This document shows positions 35,745 through 47,892 of a DNA stretch of 64,000 nt, piece after piece. The stretch comes from Microbotryum silenes-acaulis (lineage: Eukaryota > Basidiomycota > Microbotryomycetes > Microbotryales > Microbotryaceae): the NCBI GenBank assembly GCA_003665825.1, contig QPFY01000001.1, positions 1,419,001 through 1,483,000 on the forward strand, given 5' to 3'. The stretch's first letter is position 1. Each line of letters opens with the position of its first letter. The notes under the pieces were generated by a model. It was not told where the DNA came from, searched no databases, and saw only the letters and a list, made by a program, of their open reading frames with translations. A program made the position numbers and the translations under genes.

Positions 35745-38700
35745 ATGTCGCCCCCACTGCAGTACGGAGCAGGCAAAGTGGACGACTCGAACGCCGACCA
35801 GGCCGACAACTCGTTCTGCGATGTCATCCGCAAGCTGCCTGCGGTAAGTCATCATCGATCTCCCTCGGCTGGCGCGTAACCAACCCGTACGCGTCGCGTC
35901 GCGTCGCCTCATTTCGCCGCGGAAATGTGCTTCCTTTGCGTGGAAGTCCGCCCGACCTTCACTGGGCATGGGGCGCGATCATGCTGCTTGAACTACATGT
36001 ACTGACTCGCGGCACTCGAATCCGCAGACTCCCGCGGGCACGGTCAGGTTGTTCGATCGAGGTGACTTCTACTCGGCCTTTGGGACGGATGCCATCTACA
36101 TCGCCACGCATCACTACAAGGTTAGTCCTGGCCAACGGGTCGGACATGCGCTTTGCTCAACACTCAATTGTTCTTCATAATATTCCAACCAGACCCAAAC
36201 GGTCATCAAGAAGCTCGGGAAGATCTCGTCCATCTTCCCCGACGGCCTCCCCGCCGTAGCCATGTCGATCGCGGTCGCACAAGGCTTCTTGCGCGACGCT
36301 CTAACGACCAAACAGCTGCGCATCGAGATCTACGAGTCTTCCGGCGGCAAGAATGCGTCAAAGTGGACTCTCGGCAAGCAAGCCAGTCCCGGTCATTTGG
36401 CCCAGGTCGAGGACTTGCTCTTCGCGCATACCGACATGCTCGCCGCACCCGTCATCCTCGCCCTCAAGCTGCAGGTCAAGGACAACGTCAAGACCGTTGG
36501 CGTCACATTCGCCGATACGTCGAGGCAGGAGATGGGTGTCGCCGAGTTCATCGACAACGATCTCTTCTCTAACACCGAGGTAGACTCACATACTAATGCC
36601 GACTAGAAAAGGACAAACTTTGACCGCTGATTACCAACCTCATCTGCACCAGGCTCTTCTCATTCAACTTGGCGTCAAAGAGGTGCTGTTGCCCAGCGAA
36701 GACAAAGCAGCCGATTATGACCTGAAGAAAATCTACACGCTTGTCGAGAGATGCAACATCGTCCTCACAGATCGCAAGAAGAGTGAGTGCACATTCCCCG
36801 TCCGAGAATCCAGCTTCACGGACTCACCTCTTGGGAGCGGAACCTCAGACGAATTCACGGCCAAGGACGTGGAGCAAGACCTAAATCGACTCCTGCGAGG
36901 CGATGTACCTGCTTCTACGAGACGTAAGCCCACTCTACCGATCGATCTCTCCAACTCATGCTGATTCATCATCTCGCTGCCCTTAGCTGAGCTTGACCTC
37001 AAAGTGGCAATGGCTTCGACAGCGGCTCTGATCGCCTATCTCGGGCTCATGACCGACGACTCAAATTTTGGCTCGTACCAGATGGTGACTCACGACCTCA
37101 AGCAGTACATGAAGCTCGATGCCTCAGCTTTAAGGGCCCTGAACCGTACGTTAACCATTCTTTCCGATTTAGGCTCGACAGAATCTGACATTTAATGTTT
37201 TCGCTGTCCTCATAGTGATGCCCGATCCGACGGGGATGGGCTCTGGCGGCAGCAAGAACATGTCCGTGTTCGGTTTGCTCAATCGATGCAAGACGTCACA
37301 AGGGACACGCATGCTCGCTCAGTGGCTCAAGCAGCCCCTGGTGAATCTGCACTCGATTCGTAAGTAGAAAACAGTCCAGGTCGTGACTTGAGAGCGTGCC
37401 GTATGCTGACGATCCATTCTCCTTGGATGTACAGAGCAACGACAAGATTTGGTAGAGTGCTTCTTTGAAGACACTGCGCTGCGTCAGGCTGTGGTGGTCA
37501 GTTCGGGCGTCCCGCACTGAACAATCGGCGAACCCACCTGATAGACGCCCTTCTTCTCCCAGAACGACTACCTCAAGTCGATGCCCGACTTCCATCGCAT
37601 CTCGAAAAGATTCCAAAAGGGCGCCGCCAACCTCGAAGACGTCGTGCGAGTCTACCAAGCGCTACTTCTGCTACCCGGTCTCCTGACCGTGCTCGAGAAT
37701 GGCGCAGATGGGAACCAGCGATGGCGTGAGCTGATTGACGAGGTCTACTTGGCTGGATTGAAGGTGCTTTTTTTGGACCGAGGGACTGCTCAGAGTTTCC
37801 AAGCTGTCAGCTTCCACTAATCCCTTAATTCCTTGCACTTGACTCACAGGACAATGCCACTTTCTTGCAACCGATGCGCGAGATGGTGGAGGAGACGATC
37901 GACCTCGACGAGCTCGACCGCCATCAGTTTGTCATCAAGCCCGAGTTCGACGAGACGCTTCAGGAGTTGAAGCAGCAACTCGAGCAAGTGCGTGATTCAC
38001 TCGACGAGGAGCACCAACGCGTCGCTGGGGACCTCAAGATGGACGCCGACAACAAGGTCCTGCATTTTGAGCTGAGCCCGCTGTACGGCTATTGCTTCCG
38101 ATTGACTCGCAAGGAAGGGTCGGCGATCAAGAACAAGAAGGGCTACATTGAGCTCAAGAACCAAACGAATGGTGTGCATTTTACGACCAAGCAACTCAAG
38201 TCGCTCAACGACGATCACAAGGACTTGACCAAGCAGTACGAGAAGAAGCAATCCGCGCTCGTCAAGGAGGTCATTGCCATCGCCGCTTCATACTGCCCCG
38301 TTCTCGAGACACTGAACAATCTCCTGGCCCATCTTGATGTCGTTGCCTCGCTTGCTACGGCCTCCCTCAACGCGCCGATCTCGTACGTCAAGCCGGTCGT
38401 TTGCGAGCAAGCTGAGGGCAGTCTGAACCTCGTCGACGCGCGTCACCCCTGCCTCGAGGTCATGGAGGGCATCAACTTTATCGCCAATGATATCTCGCTC
38501 GAGCGAGGTGAGTAGCAAGAGCGTAAGATCTACTGAGGCGCTCCGCTCATCTCGTGTCCTCGCCGCCCCGCGATTTACAGATGTTTCCGAATTCCAGATC
38601 ATCACTGGGTACGAGCCAGCTTCTTCACAGACGAAGGCTTACCAGCTGACAAGCCCTCTGTGCCTCCTTCTAGACCGAACATGGGCGGAAAGTCAACCTT

Positions 38701-39815
38701 CATTCGTTCAGCCGGCGTGATCTCGTTGATGGCGCAAATTGGCTGCTTCGTGCCATGCACTTCTGCCACTGTGCCGATCTTTGACTCGATCCTCTGCCGA
38801 GTTGGGGCTGGTGACAGCCAGCTCAAGGGTGTTTCTACTTTCATGGCGGAAATGCTGGAGACAGCGGCGATCCTCAAGTCGGCAACGCGGGACTCGCTCG
38901 TCATTATCGATGAGCTCGGTCGTGGAACTTCGACCTACGACGGGTTTGGTCTCGCTTGGGCCATCTCAGAGTGAGTACACCCCAACCACCGTCGGGCCTT
39001 CCATTTATATCCTGACCTTTCCTCTGATTTATGTTTCAAACAGACATCTGGCAAAAGAAACTCGCGCCGCCGTGCTCTTCGCCTCGCATTTCCACGAATT
39101 GACTGCGCTCGCGCACGAGATCCCGCACGTCAAGAATCTGCACGTCGTCGCGCACGTCGATCCCAAGCCTGATTCGCTCACGGGCAAGGAGATCACGTTG
39201 CTGTACAAGGTCGAGCCAGGTGAGTGCGAGGGCTCAAAACTTAATCAGCGCTCTCAGATCACTGACGAAATCGATCCCTCCTCCTCAGGTGTCTGCGATC
39301 AGAGCTTTGGTATACACGTCGCGGAACTGGCCAACTTTCCCGAAGAGGTCGTCAAGGTGAGAGCAACGTAGATGGATTGCGCGAGAGAGCAATCGTGAAA
39401 CTGACATCGCATTCATCTCGCTTAGCTCGCGAAACGGAAAGCGGACGATCTCGAGGACTTTAGTGACAGACGTGAGTGCTCCCTGTGTCGGACTGGTGGC
39501 ACCCCTCCTCGATTCTGACACAATGTGATAACATTGTCTCTTGCAGCCGGAGAAGCCGCCACCACCGCCTCAACGCTGTCTCCCGAAGCGATCGCAGAAG
39601 GCACCGCACTGGTCGAAGAATTCCTCAACACGTGGGCCTCTGGCAACGCTGCAGCCGTACCAGGTGGGGACGACAGAGACGCCGAGATGGCGGACGCGGA
39701 CGGTGAAGCTGAAGTCGCGAAGGAGTACGCGTCGTTGCTTAAGGTCTTTGAGACGTACAAAGATCGGTTCGAGTCGACAGAGTGGACTAGGACGGTCTTG
39801 CCTCAGACGTACTGA
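35745..39815 (+). CDS. MSH2: DNA mismatch repair ATPase MSH2
   Basis: This is the common subunit of MutS-alpha and MutS-beta mismatch sensors. It is a many-exon gene of roughly 950 residues. The N-terminal mismatch-binding domain has [17 protein letters not shown], and the connector has [14 protein letters not shown]. The lever/clamp region includes [36 protein letters not shown] and [15 protein letters not shown]. The ATPase shows Walker [10 protein letters not shown], rebuilt across an intron as G|GPNMGG, then [16 protein letters not shown], Walker [17 protein letters not shown] and [11 protein letters not shown]. After [18 protein letters not shown] comes an acidic Ala-rich extension before the end. 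All catalytic motifs are intact. Confidence 0.95.
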
Positions 39816-40307
39816 GTTGTGTGGGTGGCGGATATTCGTTTTTTGTGATGTAGTATAGTTAGTGACGTAGTTGTAACGTGTACACCACCCGACATGGCTC
39901 GCATGGCTTTGTAAAATTCGGTACGTGCCTTAGCTTCGGGTCTCCTCCGCGACCGCGAGCCGTTGGGACCGTCTTCGCTAAGGATGGAGTTGTCGCCACG
40001 GCACGCGTTGATCCGATATCACAAAAGGTCGATCTCACAATCGGATTAAAAGAGGTCCACCATCATCAGTAAGTAGGCAATACACTAATCCTATGGTACG
40101 AGGTAGCTCACTTTCAGTATCTGTTCTGTACTTTTGAGTGCACGTAGCGAGATGCGCATGCCCACACGGATGTTGGCATTCGCTAGAAAATAAGGTTTGT
40201 CCTCAGAAGGGAGGCTTGAACTTGACCGGCCGCGAGGCGCGATCCAGCATCTTGGCATCGCTCTTGCACTTGCTCTTGCACGCGATATCGCTCTTCCTTG
40301 GGGATTG
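39816..40307. other. Intergenic region, MSH2 / esterase-like gene
   Basis: In these 492 bp I see no gene. They contain the MSH2 3' UTR and the next promoter. Confidence 0.35.
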
Positions 40308-42044
40308 ATGAAGACGCCCAAGCTTCTTTCGCCTTTGGTGGCCGTCGGGCTGTTCTACTGGCTCGTTGTCCGACGGCGGGAAGCCGCCAGTGGGCTGGTC
40401 GAGTAAGTGGGGGTCCCCACTTAAAGCTCCGAGTCGGCTTGAAGGCGACCTGCCAGGAGGCTGCGCTGACCTAGGGCATTGCTCTTGATTTCCGTTCATG
40501 GCAGTCCTATACAGCTCGTCGATCCGGACCCGCATACCGACAAGCTGTGTGATCCTTTCGCCGAGCCGGGTTTCCTCGTGAGTGGCTCGTGAACAAGTCC
40601 ACCTCGCGAACTCGGAGATAAGCTGGGTCGAGATGGGCTGGGCTGAGCTTAATCAAGGCAAAACAAAGTTTTAGAAGAAAAAAATACCTGACATTTGATA
40701 TCCTATCATGGTACAGCACTACGACGCCGAAAACCCACTAGGCACGCGCTGGATCCCCTATTCAGAATCGTGCGAACCCGCCCGCGACTGGCTCGGATTC
40801 CTCGCCCAAAAAGACACGAACCGTCTCTCCTTCCTCAAGGACCGAACGATCCTCATCCTCGGTGATTCGGTCGATCGGAATGCTCTACATCATTTCGCGG
40901 AGATGTTTGGTCTGCCGAGGTATTGCGTGCCTTATGATGATTTTAGTCAGAAGGGGGTCGTGCCGACGGGGTGGGACGATCGGGGCATCCCTCGGGTTAT
41001 TGAGGTGCCTTGGTTGGGGTTGACGTTGACGAATGGGTTCTTTTATGGGGTGGTAAGTGTCTCGCGAGGCAAGCTGAGTATGGGGAAGGAAAGAGGCTGA
41101 CCGTGAAAAGCTTTCTGCCCTCTCTCACCGCTGGTCCGCTGATTTAGGACAACGAGGACAATTTCAAGCAGCAGCCGGACTGGCATGCACCTGGAAAAGC
41201 AGAGGATCGGATCGACAAACTCTTCAAAGTCCATACGGCGCAACTACCTCAAGAGCCTTCATTCATCTCGCTGCATTCCGGCCGTGAGTCTTCCGCAGCG
41301 TGTGCTTGCGTTTGGGCAGTCCGACAACTGAGTCGGCGTGTTACCTTGTGTGAGCGCAGTATGGGACCTTGCCTTCTTCGGTCATCAAGATCGAGCGTGG
41401 CAACAGTCCAGTGAAGCGCCGTTATCGAATGAACGAGTTCGGTTCTGGGTTAAGAGGGCCGCGCAAATCCTAGAGCATACGCGTAAGACATGGCCGGGTA
41501 CACCGGTGTGGTACCGCAAGTTGCATCGGGTCGGACCGGTTGGTCAAGCTTCTTGTAAGTTCTGGGCGGAATCTAGTGTCCCCATCATGCGATTGACTCT
41601 TCCTCGGGCGTCGCACTTTAGACGACTTTCGCCACGACGGCAAAGCCGAGGCCGCTCCCGAAAAGTTCTCCAACTTTTTCACCAACGTTCGAACGCATCA
41701 ACTGAGGGAGATGATGGACGCCGTTGCCATCGCGAGGGGGGGCACCGGTGTTTGACTTTGGAGGACTGTTTGAAGGATGGCAGAGTCATCAGACTGGGGC
41801 TCATCCTAATAAGGTGAGCATTCAGTAGGCTGCTGCTCGTGAAGGATGAAGAGTTGGGATCGAGACTGACGATCCTTCGCATCCATGTCGCCTACCTAAG
41901 TACCCCGCTGGGCCTCTGTACATCTCGGCATTAATCCACCATGTTTATATGGAGCATGTTGGGAGGGAGAAGTGGAGGCTGTCGCACCAGAGGGATCTGT
42001 TCCCCGTCACTGGGTTCAACAATTCTGCTCCGGTCTCCGCTTGA
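40308..42044 (+). CDS. Type II membrane GDS-motif (PC-esterase-like) protein
   Basis: This is probably a Golgi/secretory acyl-esterase or transferase; its substrate is unknown. Exon 1 encodes MKTPKLLSPLVAVGLFYWLVVRRRE, a short basic cytosolic tail and a single signal anchor. Later exons, joined in frame, give DPHTDKLCDPFAEPGFL and HYDAENPLGTRWIPY, then the nucleophile motif TILILGDSVDRNALHHF, GFFYGVDNEDNFKQQPDWH, FISLHSGLWDLAFFGHQDRAW, PVWYRKLHRVG and YDFRHDG. The last exon follows an AAG acceptor near 41900 and ends at TGA 42042-42044. A GDS block near the N-terminus of the luminal part and a conserved Trp/Asp block resemble fungal PC-esterase proteins. I do not see a clear C-terminal DxxH pair, so catalysis is uncertain. 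Confidence 0.7.
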
Positions 42045-42470
42045 CGCGTTTGCCCTCGCAGTATTTGTTCGGAGGAGATGACATTGTAGGCCCATTTATC
42101 CCACAGTAGAATAACATATTTCAAAACATCCTTAGCAAAAGAATGCACGAGAGCGGTGGTGGGAAACAGCTTCACTTCGTTTTGACCATCTTCACCGGCG
42201 CTTATCACAACTTGGCTTGAAATAAGAGCCCAGCCGGACCACGTTGCGCGGCACTAAGCCCGGCCAGGTCGTGCTCACTCCCACCTGCCGCCGTCGTCAG
42301 ATACGCTCGCCCGCCTCACCCCGACATAGGCATCCGACACCACCACGAGACTCTGACTACGGGCCGGATCCGTGCTCTGCCACTACCTCGCGCCAGGGAC
42401 TCCATCTCCTTCTCAGTTGCGTGTGTGCTCGAGCGAGAGGTCGCCTCTGGTCGCGTGTCCCCCGTCGACG
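42045..42470. other. Intergenic region, esterase-like gene / APM1
   Basis: These 426 bp have no supported gene. They hold the esterase-like gene 3' UTR and the APM1 promoter. Confidence 0.35.
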
Positions 42471-44493
42471 ATGCCGTGTTCACTCGTCGCCATCCTTGAT
42501 CTCAAGGGCAAGGTACGTTCACATCATCCAAGCCCATCCGATCGACGCGTATTTAACTTGCTCACCTACGCTCCTCTCCACACAGTCCCTGATCCAACGG
42601 TCCTATCGCGACGACATCCCCTCGTCGACGATCGAGCGCTTCCTGCCACTCGTGCTCGAACAGGAAGAGGAAGGCGCCTACGTCACGCCCTGTTTCTCCA
42701 ATAGCGGCATCAACTACCTTCACATTCGTCACAACAACCTTTATCGTCAGTCCGAGAGTACAGGGAGCTGGGCATGGCTCGGGAACGCGCTCGAAGGGGT
42801 AGGGGGATGAGCTGACACGCGACCCTTGGATCAACACCATGTCTTGGCATCCGCGTCATCTTGCTGTTTCCAACCACACGATGTATCTCAACAGTCGTCG
42901 CATTGACAAAGAGGAATTCGAATGCGGCAGAGATCCTCACCTTCCTGCACAAACTCGTCGCGGTGAGTGTTTCACCCTCCTCGCGTCACGACAATCAGCA
43001 CAGCCCAATACCGGCTCTCTGACTCACGCATGACTCGTCCCACGCTCATTCCTGTACAGGTTTTGACGGAATACTTCAAAGAGTTGGAGGAGGAGTCGAT
43101 TCGGGACAACTTTGTCATCATCGTCAGTTGGGCTGCTCCTCCATCTGCCTCGGCGTGGCGTGAGGCTAACCGAGGCGGACGGATTATGCTTCTGCTTGCC
43201 ACTGACAGTACGAACTGCTGGACGAGATGATGGACTTTGGATATCCGCAAACAACCGAGAGCAAGATTTTGCAAGAGTGCGTCGCATGGTGCACGTTGCT
43301 ATCAGGCCTGAGCAGAGCCAAGAAGCTGACAATTCCTCATCGGCTTGACATCCTCCCTTTAGGTACATCACGCAGGAATCGCACAAGCTGGAAGTTCAAG
43401 TACGACCACCGATGGCGGTGACGAATGCCGTGTCGTGGCGATCTGAAGGCATCCGGTATCGCAAGAACGAGGTCTTTTTGGACGTGGTGGAATCCGTCAA
43501 CTTGCTAGTGCGTCTTTCGAGGCGTGTGCTAACCATCCGATGCGTTTGGACACTGACATCGTGTTTTCTTGTCACTTGCAGGTCAATACCAACGGCAACG
43601 TCGTGCGAAGTGAGATCTTGGGCGCGGTCAAGATGAAGTGCTACCTGTCGGGTATGCCCGAGCTGCGACTGGGTCTGAACGACAAGGTCATGTTTGAGAA
43701 CACGGGGCGGACATCACGCGGCAAGGCGATCGAAATGGAGGACGTCAAGTTCCACCAATGCGTGCGCCTGTCACGGTTTGAGAACGACCGCACCATCTCC
43801 TTCATCCCACCTGACGGCGAGTTTGAGCTCATGTCGTACCGCCTCAACACCCAAGTCAAACCATTGATTTGGGCCGAGGCGTTGATCGAACACCACTCGG
43901 GTTCGAGGATCGAATACGTCGTCAAAGTCAAGGCGCAGTTCAAGCGGAGATCGACGGCCAACAACGTCGAGATCTACATCCCCGTTCCGGACGATGCCGA
44001 TTCGCCCAAGTTCCGCGCCGCGATCGGGACCGTACATTACGTGCCGGAGAAGAGCGCGTTCGTGTGGAAGATCAAGCAGTTGGCCGGGGGAAGGATTACC
44101 TCATGAGGGCGCACTTTGGGTTGCCTTCGGTCAAGGGGGAGGAGATTGATAAGCGCGCACCGATCTCGGTCAAGTTTGAGATCCCTTACTTTACCGTATC
44201 TGGTCAGTGCCCGCTGCTCGCTTGAAAGGTGTATTACCTATGACTGACGGATCTTGGTGTGGCTTCGCAGGTATTCAAGTGCGCTATCTCAAAGTGGTGG
44301 AAAAGTCAGGCTACCAGGCCTTGCCTTGGGTTCGGTGAGCAGACCCCGTTTCGTACTAGCCTAGACCGGACTGCTGACCCCCACGAGCCCTGTGCCGCAC
44401 CATCTCAACAGTTACATCACGCAACACGGCGACGACTACTCTTTACGAACAAACCAACTCGCGAGCAAAGCTGTGAACCCGAACGCTTTTTAA
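42471..44493 (+). CDS. APM1: AP-1 adaptor complex mu subunit, apparent one-base gap
   Basis: This is the medium chain of the clathrin adaptor AP-1, which sorts cargo at the trans-Golgi and endosomes. The longin domain is split over small exons: MPCSLVAILDLKGK, SLIQRSYRDD, INYLHIRHNNLY, LVALTKRNSNAAEILTFLHKLV, YFKELEEESIRDNFVII and YELLDEMMDFGYPQTTESKILQE. The mu-homology domain follows: VSWRSEGIRYRKNEVFLDVVE, NTNGNVVRSEILGAVKM, LRLGLNDKVMFEN and, at the end, KSGYQALPWVRYITQHGDDYSLRT. At 44086-44090 a run of five G breaks the frame: one more G would give QLAGGKDYLMRAHFGLPSV, exactly the family sequence. The protein class is certain; only this base is in doubt. Confidence 0.9.
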
Positions 44494-44784
44494 TGACGCC
44501 CCCTTTGGTACTCTAGTCGAACCCTTTCCTTAGCGGAATGGGGTTGTGAGGACATTCACTCTTCTTCCGCTTTTACTTTTCTCGGGTTTTGTGTAACGAT
44601 GGCTTTACTTTTGTTCATCCTTTTCGCACCCATGGAGCGAAGCTAAAGCAATCGGCAGCGAGCCGGACGCTCGGACCTCTGACGTCGATGGGACGTCGCA
44701 ACTATCGTCCGGGTCCACGTCGAGCTCTTCACCTTGCCCTACTAACCACACCGGCTTGATTTCCCATCGCCGGGCTTTGTTGCC

Positions 44785-45919
44785 ATGTGTTCTTCTTCCT
44801 CGGCATCTCTTGATGAGGTGATTGTCACTATCGTCGTAAGTCACTACTCGAACGAAAGAGCATTGGTCGTCCCCATCTCGAGCCGACTTGAAACCACCTC
44901 CTTGACAACGCTTGATCATTAATCTCCCAACCCCCCTATTCTCATCAGCGCCACGGTGAAACGTCTTACAATCATTCCAAAACCGTGCAAGGTCACCTCA
45001 ACGTACCCTTAAACACCCAAGGTCTAGCCCAAGCCTCCACAACAGGCCGAGTGCTCGCTGCTCGAGGATTCAAGGGTTTTGATCAGGCTTGGAGTAGTGA
45101 TTTGTCGAGGGCCAAGGTGACGGCGAGGACGGTTTTGGATAAGGCCGGTTTTGAGAGGATGAGCGTGAGGGAGGATGAGAGGTTGAGGGAACGGGTGAGT
45201 GGGCGGTTGCGAGAGAAGGTGGTGGAGCACGAGCTGCTGCTGGGCGGCGATTGTGCCAGGGCGAGCGAGGTCGTGGACGATGAAGAGTGATGATGATACT
45301 GATTCAGCTGTCGGGGTTTTTTTTTTTGTTGATTTGGGCTCAGTTTTTGGGTACGATGCAGGTCAGTCGAGCGTCCTTCTCCACCGTCATCCCCCGCCGA
45401 CTCGAACTGAAAGATTCTGACCTCCGCGCTTTTCCGAACGTGTCCGAACAGAACAAACGCCGCGATGAATGCACCGCCGCCGATTCCAAAACGATCGAAC
45501 CCACTTCTGAATTTTCCGGTCGTCTTCTGTCCTTTTGGGACGAGCGATTTCCGTCCACCCCTACGTCCACTGCGACGTCCAACGGAAGTACCGCTGCGCA
45601 TGGGATGAACGAGGAAGGATCCTCGTCCGCTTCCCCAAGTCAATGGCTGATCGTCTCCCACGGCGGTTCGATTCGCCAACTCCTGCACTGCCTCCTCATA
45701 AGCCGATCCTCAAACTACTCCCTCTCTCCAACCGAATTTTCTGACCCGCTCGACCAAGTCCTCGATCGACGAATTGGGAATTGCTGCTTCACTGAGATTC
45801 GGATGCGAAGAGGTGAGGAGGGGTGGTTGGGTGTGGTGTACAAGTATGCGGATGAGGGTCATTTCGAGGATAGTTCGAGGGCACCTAGTCCGGGGAGGAA
45901 TGAGGATGTTGTGGAGTAG
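44785..45919 (+). CDS. Histidine phosphatase (phosphoglycerate-mutase-like)
   Basis: This is a branch-1 histidine phosphatase superfamily protein of unknown substrate; TIGAR/fructose-2,6-bisphosphatase-like and Pho/PMU types are candidates. I infer three exons: 44785-44835, 44949-45194 and 45344-45919, giving 290 residues. The catalytic RHG motif is created at the first splice (VIVTIV|RHGETSYNHSKTVQGHL). LNTQGLAQA and WSSDLSRAKVTARTVL follow the usual order, and the second catalytic His lies in WLIVSHGGSIRQLLH. The last intron has a poly-T tract before its acceptor. A nearby downstream AG at 45361 could also be used and would remove six residues (FLGTMQ). Confidence 0.85.
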
Positions 45920-46290
45920 GGGAGCGGAGGGGTTAAGGGGGGTGAGGGAAGTTTCGACGAGGAGGTGGAAGAATTTTTCCGTGGTGATAAGTCGTCGTGG
46001 AGAATGGCGGTACTGCGGGAAATGATTGAAACTAGACTACATTCAAGATAGACTACAAAAAAATAGAAATGAATGGGAATATGCCACGGTGGTAGGCTCT
46101 TCTCCACAGCGCATCACAGGGACAACATGCGAGGACTTGCGAGGATTCAGCCAGATCCGTGATCCTCGCCGACTCTTGGCCGCTGCCCCTCGTGCACTTC
46201 GCCCTCATCCAGCCCTCGTATCTGCGCACGGTGCGCCCGCCTCTCGTTCGTTCCTCCAGGCTACCCTCCAAGCAAGTCCCGAGTAGCAGG
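45920..46290. other. Intergenic region, histidine phosphatase / RPC31
   Basis: In these 371 bp I see no gene. They contain the phosphatase 3' UTR and the promoter of the tandem downstream gene. Confidence 0.35.
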
Positions 46291-47644
46291 ATGGCCGCAC
46301 GTGGAGGACGAGGTGGGGGACGAGGTGGGCGAGGTGGACGGGGTGGTGGTGCAGGGGGTGCAGGGGGTGCGCCTCAGATGCCGATCGGCCAATTGCTCTA
46401 CTCCGATATCATCGCTCATTCCAAGTTGGAGACCGGCGTGTTGTACCCGGTAAGCTGCAAGTTGGGGACTGGGTGTGCGGTGTGTGAGCTGGTACACTCG
46501 TCATAGCTCGTTCGCTCGCTGTCGTATACGTATACTCGTCGTCGAGGTTGCGAAGTGCCTTTCCTCGTGGTCGTGCCCGATCCGTGCTCGCATTCGCTGT
46601 ACGAACCAACTTGCTGACGCTATCTTTACTTCTTCTCCAACTCCATTTCAGCCTGCTCCCGAATGTGACACCGACTTTCCCTCCCCGGACGAACAACGTA
46701 TCGCACGCACCATCTCGCGCCTCAACAACGAGATGAGATTGAATTCGACCTTCCACCTCGCCGCGCCGAGTACGACCCAAGCTGGTCAGTGCTGATGCAG
46801 AGAGTTGGTTTCATGAAGGATTGATAACGATCGTACTCATATTCAATGAATTTGGTCAACTACGGGATGGCGTGTTCGCATAGAATTGGAAAAGTACACG
46901 GACCGATTCAAGCTCGGACGAAGCAAAGACCTACCGACGCTCAAGGAATGGCACAAGCACCGCACCGTCGCGCTCGACTTGTTACCGTCCAGTGTTGCGG
47001 AAGCCGTGTGGACGGAGAAGACGAACAAGAGACGGCTCGGACGGGATGAGCCAGGTCAGTTTCAGTTAGGCGAGAGGGCGAGAGGGCGAGATTGGGCTCC
47101 GTCAGGGGCTGGCGAATGGGTCGGTGAGGCGATGCTAATCGTTTGGGCTTTGGTTTGGGCCACTTTTCGCTCTAGGCAACTCGAGCTCGTCAAAGAAGAG
47201 CAAGAACGTCGACGATCTTATGAAAGCTGAAGAGGTAAGTCACGTTTGACTTGACCAGGCCGACGTCGCCAATTTCACCGCCGGAGTAAATTCACAATGT
47301 AACGCTCGACTGACCTGATGATGAACATCCTTCGACTTTACCCCCACAGGATGCCGAAGGTGCTGGAGAGAGGAGTGACGTTTCCGGCAACTCCGATGAT
47401 GACGACGAGCAACTGGATGGTCTCGAAGACGACGAGGACGACGATGGTGGCAACGAGTACGAGGATAACTACTTTGACAACGGTGAAGGTGACGATGGGG
47501 ATATGTTGGGTGTCGGTGGTGGTGGTGGTGGTGATGATGGTGGGTGCTCTGAATTCGGGTGTACTCGGTTCTTGATCGGCTGAGCTGACATTTTCCTCTT
47601 GTCTCTTGGGTTTGATCGGTGCAGAGGGCGGCATGTTCGATTGA
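46291..47644 (+). CDS. RPC31: RNA polymerase III subunit RPC7/Rpc31
   Basis: This is a Pol III-specific subunit of the RPC3/6/7 heterotrimer, needed for initiation at tRNA and 5S genes. The gene has about six exons with small phase-1 and phase-0 introns. The protein starts MAARGGRGGGRGGRGGRG, the usual Gly/Arg-rich start, followed by YSDIIAHSKLETGVLYPPAPE and EQRIARTISRLNNEMRLNS. Next come YTDRFKLGRSKDLPTLKEW and SSKKSKNVDDLMKAEE. It ends in a strongly acidic domain (EDDEDDDGGNEYEDNYFDNGE) and the final exon EGGMFD. The basic head, DUF-type middle and acidic tail together are diagnostic. Confidence 0.85.
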
Positions 47645-47892
47645 TGAACCTGCGATATTTTTGATATTTTTGTTGTACACGTCTTCCCTAGAGTTTGGCC
47701 CCCTTGCATGTGCATCCGCAAGTTCTTTATTCCACGTCACGTGACACTTTCACCGCGCTGCCCCACTCTCGCGAGTTTGCGCGCCAGGCGCCGATCTCCC
47801 CGCCCGTGGCCCTCCGCCGGCTCTGCCACCTCGAAGCCACACCACCCGCGGCGCGACCTCCACATACTCGGGAGTATCCGAACTCGCGGCCG

